From Streptomyces spororaveus (GTDB taxonomy: Bacteria; Actinomycetota; Actinomycetes; Streptomycetales; Streptomycetaceae), in the NCBI RefSeq assembly GCF_016755875.1, contig NZ_BNED01000005.1, positions 372,001 to 436,000 on the forward strand: 64,000 bases of DNA, given 5' to 3'. Below are positions 35,534-42,770 of the stretch, piece after piece. Every line of letters starts with the position of its first letter. Position 1 is the stretch's first letter. The position numbers and the translations under genes were made by a program. The notes under the pieces are model-generated. The model was not told the origin of the DNA and did not search any database. It saw only the letters and a program-made list of their open reading frames with translations.

Positions 35534-38500
35534 TCATATCGCGCCGCCGCACTCGTCGCATTCGCTGCGGCCCCAGGTGTTCGACGTGCCGCAGGCCGCG
35601 CAGGCCCAGGACGGGTGCTGATGGGCTTCGTCGGTGAGCCGGGTGTAGAGCTGGTCCCCGCGGTCTTGGCACCCGTCCACCCGGGCTAGGTCCCGGGCGG
35701 CGGACAAACGTTCGAAGCCGTGGAAGGTGGTGTCGTCGGCAAAGGCGATCAGGCGCTCGGCGCCCGCATCCCGGTACCCGTCCACGCCGGCCAATTTCGC
35801 TGCCGCCACGCGTCGGGAGCCATCGCGGGTGGTGTCGTCGGCGAAGGCGATCAGCCGGTCGGCGCCCGCATCCCGGTACCCGTCCACACCAGCCAGTTCC
35901 CGGGCCGCTGAGACGCGGTCGTTGTCAGTGAGGGTGGTGTCGTCGGCGAGCCGGGCGTAGAGCTGTGCCACGCGATCCCGATACCCGTTTGCCCTGTCCA
36001 GGTTCCGGGCTGCGGATAGGCGCGTGATGCCACGGAGGGTGGTGTTGTCGGCGAGGGCGATCAAGCGGTCGGCGCCCGCGTCCCGGTACCCGTCCACACC
36101 AGCCAGTTCCCGGGCTGCTGAGACGCGGTCGTTGTCAGTGAGGGTGGTGTCGTCGGCGAGCCGGGCGTAGAGCTGTGCCACGCGATCCCGATAGCCGTCC
36201 ACGCCGGCGAGGTCCCGGGCCGCGGACAAGCGCTCGAAGCCATCGAAGGCGGTGTGGTCGGCAAAGGCGATCAGGCGCTCGGCGCCCGCATCCCGGTACC
36301 CGCCCACCTTGGCCAACTCGTAGGCTGCGGACACACGGTCGTGGCCACGGAGGGTGGTGTGGTCGGCGAAGGCGATCAGGCGCTCGGCGCCCGCGTCCCG
36401 GTACCCGTCCACGCGGGACAGGAACCCTGCTGCGGACACGCGCTCGTAGAGACTGAGGGTGGTGTTGTCGGTGAAGGCGATCAGATGGTCGGCGCCCGCA
36501 TCCCGGCATCCGTCCGCGCGGGACAGGTACGCGGCCGCCAACACGCGCGCGATGCCAAGGAGGGTGGTGTCGCCGGTGAGGGCGATCAGGCGGCCGGCAC
36601 CCGCATCCCGGTACCCGTCCACACCAGCCAGGCCCGAGGCTGCCTCCACGAACGCGAAGCCACGGAGGGTGGTGTCGTCGGCGAGGGCGATCAGGCGGCC
36701 GGCACCCGCATCCCGGTACCCGTCCACACCAGCCAAGCTCGAAGCTGCCTCCACGCGTGCGGAGTCGTCGAGCGTGGTGTCGTCGGCGAGCCGGGTGTAG
36801 AGCTGGGCCGCGCGATCCCGGTACCCGTCCACGACGGCCAGGCCTTGCGCCGCCCACACGCGGTAGAAGCCACGGAGGGTGGTGTCGTCGGCGAGGGCGA
36901 TGAGGCGGTCGGCACCCGCATCCCGGTACCCGTCCATGCCAGCCAGGCTCGAGGCTGCCTCCACCCGCAGGGAGCGGTCGAGGGATCCGTTCTGAGCGAA
37001 GTTGCTGAGTTGTCTTGCGGTTGGCTCGGCTGGGAGGTTAGTCCTCAAGCCCACTTGTTCCACGAGGAACCAGCAGACGCGCTGTCCCTCCTGGCGGATG
37101 AGGGCTTCCAATCTGGTGGTGGTCTCGGCTGCGATGCCGTCTGGGGAGGCGAGGAGAGCGTCGAGGAGGAAGCCCAGGGAGGACTGCTCGAGGGCTGGAA
37201 CCCGGGGTTGCTGTCCGGGAGGGAACAGCTGGTCGAGGAGCTTGGCACGCGTCTGTTCGTCGTGTGTGGCATGGCGGGCGGCGTGGTATTCGAGGAAGGT
37301 CTGGTGGGGAAATCCGAGGCCGTCCGCGTGGTGGACCAGCAGGCCGGTATGCCGCAGCAGGTCTTCCAGGAACGCCTGCCAGATCTCCGGGCGCACCTTG
37401 CCCGGACGGTGGAGGGCGTCGTGTGCGGACAGTGTCGCGGCCGCTGGGGCCTGTTGGCCGGTGAACCATTCGTAGGCGAGGTAGTCGATCAGTTCGGGCA
37501 GCTGCTCTTGGGCCTGCCGTGCGGCTTGGTCGGCTTCCTTGCGTGCCCGGGGGCTCTGGAGACTTTGAACGAGGTGCGTGATCGCTTCCTCGTGGCTGTC
37601 CGCGACGTGCTTGCTCTGATTGTTTTCGTAGATCAGATCGGTGAATGCCTCGTACACCGCGGTGCGGCCGCCGGGCAGCGGGCGGTCGGGGGCGGCGAGG
37701 TAGAGCTGACACAGCATGTACGCCATGAGCGGGGTGTGGGCCAGAACGGTCAGGGAAGCGCTGCGGAGCGCGCTGGTGAACTGCTCGGCACGGCGGGCGG
37801 CTTCCTCCGGAGGCCAGTGGGTGCAGAAGTATTTTTCGATGTAGGTGTGCAAGTCGTCGGTGGTGAAGGGCTGCAGGTCGTAGCGCGGAGCCTTGTGGCC
37901 GAGGACGTGGTCGAGTACGTCGAGTTCGTTCTCGGTCAGGGGCCGGGTGGCGATGAAGCACCGGTAGAGCGGTGGGTCGTCCGTGACGGCGTTGGCCAGC
38001 TTCTCCAGCACGGCGCGTCGCTGGGCCGCGTTGGGGAGCTCGTCGAGGTCGTCGACGAGCAGCTGCCAGTGCGCTCCGGTGCACGGCCGTTCTAGAAAGC
38101 GGACGTTTTCCAGTCCGGGGTGACGCCCGAATCGGCTGAGCTTTCGGGTGGCAGCGGCGAGCGCGTCGGCCACCGGCATCTCCTCCTGGGCGAGGATGTG
38201 TGCGCTGACCCAGACCGGCACAGCAAAGGTGCTCTTCGATGCGTTCCTCGTGGCGCCGAGCCATTCGTCGGCCGTATCGCGCAGCCACGTGCGCAGCAGT
38301 GTGGACTTGCCGCCTCCCGGGCCGGCGATGAGCACGCAGACACGATCAGGCTTCCGGAAGACAGCCTCCGCAGGCTCGGCCGCAGTGCTGCCCTGGGCTG
38401 CAGGCCTGCTGTGCTGGCGTACATAGACATGGGCCAGGGAGGGTGGGGCGGTCCGGCCGGGAATGCCCGGATGCGGGTGCTGCTCGGCGGCCTTGCGGCC

Positions 38501-38923
38501 GGCTTGAAGGTAACCGCGCACCTGCTCGTCCAGGCTGGTCCCGCGCTGGGCGTCGGTATGGAGCTCGTTCCAGTGGTGGCGTTGCCTGCCCGCGGAGGGT
38601 TTGTCGGGGAGCTGCCCGGTCCATTCCAGCATGACGGCGACCACGGACCACAGGTCCGCGAAGTCCTGCGGCATTCTGGGCTCTTTGGAGCCCTTCTGCT
38701 TGGGGAACCAGTCATTGACCGTCTGGACCGGCAGGTCCAGGCCGCCTTCCTTACGGGGCCACGGCGCATCTTGCGAACGGCCTGCAGCTGCCCGCCGACG
38801 CCGGTTGGCCTCTTCGACCGCAGCCTTCTGCGTCTTCCCTTTCCGGCGCAGCTCGGCCTGGAGCCACCCGAGCTCCTCCGCCAGAGCACCCCGTCCCGAG
38901 GCAGTACCTGTTGCCGCGTTCAC
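35534..38923 (-). CDS. NACHT-type STAND NTPase with 35-residue repeats and C-terminal RanBP2-type zinc finger
   Basis: About 1,129 residues. N-terminal about 110 residues: basic helical region with an HTH-like segment (GKTQKAAVEEANRRRR then LPVQTVNDWFP). NTPase domain: Walker A GPGGGKST at 201-208, Walker B QLLVDDLDELP near 287-297, sensor-like CFIATRPLTENEL. Winged/helical part to about 660, including LGFPHQTFLEYHAARHA typical of NACHT proteins. Then twelve complete 35-residue repeats (consensus VDGYRDAGADRLIALADDTT plus a helix RVSAARELA) and a thirteenth partial one. The last 24 residues, WACAACGTSNTWGRSECDEC plus GGAI, fit the RanBP2 zinc-finger spacing. GTG at 38923 follows GGAAG; a TTG at 38953 is the longer alternative. 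Bacterial NACHT proteins of this shape act in antiphage immunity; that role here is inference. Confidence 0.88.
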   Translation of the reverse strand: MNAATGTASGRGALAEELGWLQAELRRKGKTQKAAVEEANRRRRAAAGRSQDAPWPRKEGGLDLPVQTVNDWFPKQKGSKEPRMPQDFADLWSVVAVMLEWTGQLPDKPSAGRQRHHWNELHTDAQRGTSLDEQVRGYLQAGRKAAEQHPHPGIPGRTAPPSLAHVYVRQHSRPAAQGSTAAEPAEAVFRKPDRVCVLIAGPGGGKSTLLRTWLRDTADEWLGATRNASKSTFAVPVWVSAHILAQEEMPVADALAAATRKLSRFGRHPGLENVRFLERPCTGAHWQLLVDDLDELPNAAQRRAVLEKLANAVTDDPPLYRCFIATRPLTENELDVLDHVLGHKAPRYDLQPFTTDDLHTYIEKYFCTHWPPEEAARRAEQFTSALRSASLTVLAHTPLMAYMLCQLYLAAPDRPLPGGRTAVYEAFTDLIYENNQSKHVADSHEEAITHLVQSLQSPRARKEADQAARQAQEQLPELIDYLAYEWFTGQQAPAAATLSAHDALHRPGKVRPEIWQAFLEDLLRHTGLLVHHADGLGFPHQTFLEYHAARHATHDEQTRAKLLDQLFPPGQQPRVPALEQSSLGFLLDALLASPDGIAAETTTRLEALIRQEGQRVCWFLVEQVGLRTNLPAEPTARQLSNFAQNGSLDRSLRVEAASSLAGMDGYRDAGADRLIALADDTTLRGFYRVWAAQGLAVVDGYRDRAAQLYTRLADDTTLDDSARVEAASSLAGVDGYRDAGAGRLIALADDTTLRGFAFVEAASGLAGVDGYRDAGAGRLIALTGDTTLLGIARVLAAAYLSRADGCRDAGADHLIAFTDNTTLSLYERVSAAGFLSRVDGYRDAGAERLIAFADHTTLRGHDRVSAAYELAKVGGYRDAGAERLIAFADHTAFDGFERLSAARDLAGVDGYRDRVAQLYARLADDTTLTDNDRVSAARELAGVDGYRDAGADRLIALADNTTLRGITRLSAARNLDRANGYRDRVAQLYARLADDTTLTDNDRVSAARELAGVDGYRDAGADRLIAFADDTTRDGSRRVAAAKLAGVDGYRDAGAERLIAFADDTTFHGFERLSAARDLARVDGCQDRGDQLYTRLTDEAHQHPSWACAACGTSNTWGRSECDECGGAI
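35610..36942 (-). repeat. 105-bp tandem coding repeats in the NACHT gene
   Basis: About 12.7 units of 105 bp (35 codons). Two unit types alternate irregularly: DAGADRLIALADD and DRVAQLYARLADD. The units ending near 35890 and near 36100 are almost base-identical over more than 90 bp, 210 bp apart, showing recent duplication; one unit has lost a codon. Predicted as two-helix solenoid (HEAT-like) repeats. Confidence 0.9.
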
Positions 38924-39120
38924 TTGCCAACTTCCGCTCGGGGGCTGTTTCAATCCGGCCCGATCCGGAGGCCGAGGGCCGACGGGCTGCGAGACCTGGA
39001 GGGCTTGCTGCCGGGAATCCGGCGATCCGACATCCGTGGCCTACTGCGGAGGGCCCTGGCGAAGGTGCTCTTGGCCGTCTCGTCCGGGGCGGTCGAGGCT
39101 GCTTGCGGAAGGACTGACAC

Positions 39121-39285
39121 ATGGACATCTGGTCGGCAGCGGTGCTCGTGGCCGGGCTTGCGATCCTCGCGACCGCCGTGGTGACCATCACCGGCATGGC
39201 CCTGAAGGGCACCGCTTCGCAGGACCGCGCCGACGTCCTGCGCGCGGTTGCGGCATTCGTGCGGGAAGTTCGCCGGCGCCGATAA
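39121..39285 (+). CDS. 54-residue single-span membrane protein divergent from the NACHT gene
   Basis: ATG with GGAAGG 8 bases upstream, strong third-position GC and a TAA stop. Sequence: short MDIWSA start, a hydrophobic helix AAVLVAGLAILATAVVTITG, then a cytoplasmic tail ALKGTASQDRADVLRAVAAF followed by VREVRRRR. Its start is about 200 bp from that of the NACHT gene on the other strand, and a hairpin terminator follows at 39307. Too short for most gene finders. A membrane anchor or sensor partner for the NACHT protein is possible but unproven. Confidence 0.72.
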   Translation: MDIWSAAVLVAGLAILATAVVTITGMALKGTASQDRADVLRAVAAFVREVRRRR

Positions 39286-39306
39286 CGACCCGGGCTCGGT
39301 GGCCCG

Positions 39307-39354
39307 CCGCCTCGCAGCCATCGGCCCTCCGCCACTGGGCCGATGGTGAGGCGG
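39307..39354. terminator. hairpin after the small membrane protein
   Basis: CCATCGGCCC (39318-39327) pairs with GGGCCGATGG (39337-39346), extended by CCGCCTC / GAGGCGG. Lies 20 bp after the TAA stop. Confidence 0.75.
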
Positions 39355-39414
39355 GAACCGAGGTCGAGTCGGACCTCGCCGTAAAGCCGTACGCGGGACC
39401 ACAGCAGCGGGAGG

Positions 39415-40292
39415 CCCAGCTCCTTCAGTGTGTGCCCACCCCCGCGCACGGCCGGCAGGAGCACCTCGCCATCCGGCTCGCACAGCGACGCCTCGGCGAT
39501 GGCGAGCAGAAGGCACTCCTTGCCCGACACCCGCTTGAAGGCGTTGATCAGCTCGTTGGTCACCTTCTGCCCGGCGCGGGAGCCGATCCGCTGCACCGTG
39601 GCGATCAGCAGGCCTCCCAGAGAGTCGGTGGCCGCCCGCTCCCGTTCCAGCAGCGCGGCAAGCAGCGTCACCACTGCTTCGTCCGACCGTCGGCACGGGC
39701 GGGACAGCGACTTGACGGCATGCCCCTGCCTCCAGGACGCCGGCACCTTCGGTGCCACGTCGGCAATGAGCGCCCCAGGCAGACCGATCGCCCGGGTCAC
39801 GGTCAGCATGCGGATCTCCCGCAGCATCGGCTCCAGGCTGAGTTGGCCGGGCATCGCCTTGAACAAGGCCAGCACCGACTCGGCGTCAGAGTCATCCCGC
39901 ACCTCGTTCTGCCAGTCGTCCGGCACCAGAGCAAGACCTCGGTCCCCTACGTCCAACGCCAGCCGAGCCGCTACCAGACAGGCTGTCAGCTTCTCCGCGT
40001 CTTGCACCGAGCACATCCGGAACCCCAGGACCTCGCGGGCTTGTGCGCGGTGGTACTCCATCCTGCTGCCGCTCCACTGGCACGAGTCGAACACTGCGGT
40101 CGGCACCTTCATCTGCCGGGCGACGAACTCCACTACCTCGTCAGGGAACTCCGCCCGTGGCCGGGGGCTCCAGCCGTGCCGGGTGGGGTACTTCAGCAGC
40201 GACACGAACCCCAGCCGGGCACCTCCCCGCTTGCCCGTCACGAGCCCCAGTTCGCCGTCAAGCACTGTCCAATGCTCGACCAGCTCGTCCAT
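39415..40292 (-). pseudogene. truncated Tn3-family transposase (N-terminal part)
   Basis: The first about 290 codons of a Tn3-type transposase: GKRGGARLGFVSLLKYPTRH, PDEVVEFVARQMKVP, MEYHRAQAREVLGFR (the DUF4158 N-terminal domain) and then KVTNELINAFKRVSGKECLL with IAEASLCEPDGEV. Full-length relatives are near 1,000 residues; here homology ends after PAVRGGGHTLKELG and the catalytic DDE region is missing. The reading frame runs on into unrelated sequence to 38751, which should not be annotated. A dead relic that helped build the island. Confidence 0.85.
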
Positions 40293-40433
40293 TCCCACCA
40301 GCTGCCGACCCACAGCCACGCATCATGCCCGAGCGTCGCTTGTCAGGGCAGTAACTCCGTCGAACCCGCTTTGAGGACAGGTGGCAGCCCGCCCACGAGT
40401 GGAGCGGCTCGCCATGCAGGAACCGTCCACGAG

Positions 40434-41070
40434 TGTCCTGTCTCAGCGAAGGTTCACCGGTCTCACCGAAGATTGACGACCGCCCTGTCCGTCTCATCGA
40501 AGTTTGATGAGCCAGCTGGCCGGCCGCTGTTCCGCCGCGGGTGATCTGGGGCTGAAGCCGATGGACTGGTCCGCCTTGACGGGCGAAGGCTGGCGCCCGC
40601 GGCACGCCATACTGCACATCGTGAATCGCGAAGACCTGGCTGCTGCGCTCGAACAACAGGCAACCGATGCTGCCTATGGGACTGCCCTGGCCTTGCGCTC
40701 CGGGGCAGCCTTCAAGGTGTGGGCAGGATCGCTGCAACCAGCTCGCCGGTACCTCGACATCTACGCATGGCGGGCTGAATGCATGGCGGAGGACGGCGTC
40801 TCCACCTGCAAGGACTTCGAACAGGGGTTGCCGGATCTTCAGCGTGCGGGAGATGACCCGGTTGCCCTGGGACGAGTTGATACCGCTGAAGGCACCCACG
40901 TGGTCTTCCTGGCCGCCGATCTGAAGTCGGTCGTTGCCGTGCTGTAGGGGCGGGACTCGTGACGGTGCCACTGCCGCCGGTCCGCCCGTCGCAAGCGCAG
41001 TAGCCCCGAACGTGGAGCAGCAGGCGGTCAAATTTCGGTGAGACCGGTCAATCTTCGTTGAGGCAGGACA
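40434..41070. mobile_element. transposase-less cassette with IS21-like repeated ends
   Basis: Both ends start TGTCCTG and carry two tandem 20-bp repeats in inverted orientation: left TCTCAGCGAAGGTTCACCGG and TCTCACCGAAGATTGACGAC, right (read inward) CCTCAACGAAGATTGACCGG and TCTCACCGAAATTTGACC. About 39 of 44 end positions match. A third copy follows on the left at 40492. Multiple terminal repeats of this kind are typical of IS21-family ends (IstA binding). The 637-bp interior holds one gene and no istA/istB, so it would need a transposase in trans. No clear target duplication. Confidence 0.75.
40561..40947 (+). CDS. hypothetical protein carried inside the IS21-like cassette
   Basis: 128 residues, soluble: MDWSALTGEGWRPRHAILH, REDLAAALEQQATDAAYGTA, YLDIYAWRAECMAEDGVST, and LGRVDTAEGTHVVFLAADLK near the end. 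Coding bias is good from 40561 onward. Starts at 40504 (inside an end repeat) and GTG 40621 are alternatives; no strong ribosome site is visible. I recognise no domain. Its position exactly between the two transposon ends makes it a passenger gene. Confidence 0.65.
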   Translation: MDWSALTGEGWRPRHAILHIVNREDLAAALEQQATDAAYGTALALRSGAAFKVWAGSLQPARRYLDIYAWRAECMAEDGVSTCKDFEQGLPDLQRAGDDPVALGRVDTAEGTHVVFLAADLKSVVAVL

Positions 41071-41081
41071 ACAATCACCGC

Positions 41082-42200
41082 ATGATCCGCAACCGCGTCA
41101 CCTATCGCACCGTGGACGGCGTCCGCATACCCGGAACCTGGCGGCACGTCTTCATTCACAACGGCCGCTACTTCCTGACCGACCTCCGCGTCTATGCCGA
41201 CGGGCTCGTCGACTGCTGGGGCCTGGTCACCCTCGAGGAGTTCGAGGAGAAGCTCCGCTCCGGATGGGTCGCCACAGACCTGCCGGACGGCGCCCCAGCA
41301 GCCGCACACGGTATGGCGCGCTGGAAGTTCAGCGAGCCCCGGAGTCAGCTCACACCTGAACTGCTTCTCGCGGAAGTCAAGGACACCATCGACCAGCTGA
41401 ACGACAGGCCCGACTCGACCGGCCGTTGCCTGGCCGCCGTCGACGCGTTCCTCGAGGATCGGACGGAGGAGAACCGGGCCCTGGCCCGCGATGCGTTCCT
41501 GGCCGTCCCCGTCACGAAGCGCCGCTTCGCCCTGGGCGACATGGACCGCAAGGACTGGCCCCTGCGAGTGCTGGTGGCAGGGCCTGGAGGCCGGACGTAC
41601 CTGTCCTTCGACGAGCAGGTCACGCAGGAGGACTACGACAGGGCCCTCGCGTACTTCGAGGAGCGTTCCCGCTTGAAGGCCGAGTGGCAGACCCGCACAT
41701 CGGCGGACGGCCCCGCGACTCCGTACGCTCCGGCGGTCCACCTACCCCCCTTCGCGGCGAAGGAGCGGGTGATGGACCCAGGCCTGCGCGGTCTGCGCAA
41801 CGACTACCCCGCGCCGATCACCGTAGGCGAGGTCGACTACCCCTCGGTCGCACACGCCTACTGGGCTCTGTCGCTCGCGCGTCCGGAGGACCACGACGCG
41901 GTCGCGACGGCGGATTCCGGCGCTGCAGCACAGGAGATCGCGGCAGGTGCACCGTGCCGCGAAGGCTGGGAGCAGGCCCGTACCGCTGTCATGACCAGCT
42001 TGCTGCGCGCCAAGTACGAACAGCATTCCGAGCTGGCCGCGATCCTGCTGGCGACGAATGACTCCACCCTGCTCTACGAGGACGTGTACTCGAGCTTCTG
42101 GGGTGAGAGCGGCGGCCGTGGCCGCAACTGGCTCGGCCGGCTCCTCGAGCTCGTCCGCTCCGACCTCCACATGCACCGATCCGGGATTCCGGTGCTGTAG
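41082..42200 (+). CDS. NADAR-domain protein with DUF-type N-terminal domain
   Basis: 372 residues. N-terminal about 200: VDGVRIPGTWRHVFIHNGRY and LVDCWGLVTLEEFEEKLRSG, a conserved actinobacterial module of unknown role. C-terminal about 150 residues: PAPITVGEVDYPSVAHAYWA, then SSFWGESGGRGRNWLGRLLE, the NADAR (YbiA/DUF1768) fold that handles ADP-ribose-linked substrates; relatives reverse guanine ADP-ribosylation by DarT-like toxins. ATG starts only 12 bp after the IS21-like end, so its native promoter may have been replaced. An in-frame start at 41058 lies within the end repeat. Confidence 0.85.
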   Translation: MIRNRVTYRTVDGVRIPGTWRHVFIHNGRYFLTDLRVYADGLVDCWGLVTLEEFEEKLRSGWVATDLPDGAPAAAHGMARWKFSEPRSQLTPELLLAEVKDTIDQLNDRPDSTGRCLAAVDAFLEDRTEENRALARDAFLAVPVTKRRFALGDMDRKDWPLRVLVAGPGGRTYLSFDEQVTQEDYDRALAYFEERSRLKAEWQTRTSADGPATPYAPAVHLPPFAAKERVMDPGLRGLRNDYPAPITVGEVDYPSVAHAYWALSLARPEDHDAVATADSGAAAQEIAAGAPCREGWEQARTAVMTSLLRAKYEQHSELAAILLATNDSTLLYEDVYSSFWGESGGRGRNWLGRLLELVRSDLHMHRSGIPVL

Positions 42201-42280
42201 GCGGACCGCGGTACAGGTTGTCTCTCACCTTGTTCTTTATCTTCTGGCGCTTCGGAAGTGGTGCGGGCAGGGTGGGCGGC

Positions 42281-42634
42281 ATGACAGACAGTTCCGCCTC
42301 TGTTCCTGTGGATGTAGATGACCGCCAGGCGATAGAGCACCTTCTGGTTCGTCCCTTGAGGGGGACATGGCCGACGGGTGCACTGGCACCGGGGAGCCGG
42401 GTCACGGTCGTTCGTGCCCCGGACTGGGACGGTCCTTGGCAGGCCGAGTTTCCCGGAACGATCGATGCCATGGGTGCACCCGAACCCAATGAACATGCCC
42501 AGGCGCTCAGCGGCGAGCTGGTGTACTGGGTGATCTTTGACGCGCCGCAGTACGACTGCGACGGGGACGGTCCCTATCGCAAGGCCCAGATCTGGGATCG
42601 GTACCTCAGGGCCGAGCCGGAGCCCGAGGCGTAG
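42281..42634 (+). CDS. hypothetical protein, passenger gene of the IS
   Basis: 117 residues, acidic: DDRQAIEHLLVRPLRGTWPT, PGSRVTVVRAPDWDGPWQAE, and an end ELVYWVIFDAPQYDCDGDGP followed by YRKAQIWDRYLRAEPEPEA. The pattern resembles a small family annotated in Streptomyces as ferrous-iron-transport-A-like or hypothetical; the assignment is weak. It ends in a perfect 19-bp hairpin. No obvious ribosome site beyond GGGTGGGCGGC before ATG. Confidence 0.72.
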   Translation: MTDSSASVPVDVDDRQAIEHLLVRPLRGTWPTGALAPGSRVTVVRAPDWDGPWQAEFPGTIDAMGAPEPNEHAQALSGELVYWVIFDAPQYDCDGDGPYRKAQIWDRYLRAEPEPEA

Positions 42635-42661
42635 GGTTACCGCGCCTCGGGCTCCGGCTCG
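42613..42661. terminator. perfect 19-bp-arm hairpin after the passenger gene
   Basis: CGAGCCGGAGCCCGAGGCG pairs exactly with CGCCTCGGGCTCCGGCTCG across 11 bases. The 5' arm is the end of the coding sequence. Insulates the transposase from passenger transcription. Confidence 0.88.
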
Positions 42662-42713
42662 AATCGTCCGTCGAACTGGGTCGCTCACCTGGGCATTCGC
42701 CTGACGCGCGGGC

Positions 42714-42770
42714 GGCCTTCGTCTGATCATGTGCTCCGACCAAGGTGCACGTGACCAAGACGAAGGCCGT
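42714..42770. promoter_or_regulatory. inverted repeat spanning the transposase start
   Basis: CGGCCTTCGTCT (42714-42725) and AGACGAAGGCCG (42759-42770) enclose the presumed GTG start at 42745. In mRNA entering from outside this would fold and hide the start, a known way for IS elements to limit transposase translation. Confidence 0.65.

Noticed and set aside
35610..36942. CRISPR-like regular repeats
   Set aside because: The 105-bp periodicity is continuous coding sequence without spacers; it encodes protein repeats.
36254..38095. 613-aa plus-strand open frame opposite the NACHT gene
   Set aside because: Mirror of the repeat-rich NACHT coding strand; Gly/Val/Glu-rich shadow pattern without own features.
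38911..39117. 67-aa open frame between the NACHT start and the small membrane gene
   Set aside because: Low third-position GC and no ribosome site; ends just before the real ATG at 39121 by chance.
38751..39414. C-terminal extension of the Tn3 transposase frame
   Set aside because: The open frame continues to 38751 but crosses the small membrane gene and the NACHT start region, with no transposase similarity and poor coding bias.
40319..40433. Terminal inverted repeat of the Tn3 relic
   Set aside because: A GGGTTCGACGGAGTTACTG-type stretch could be an end, but no matching second end was found, so it is not called.
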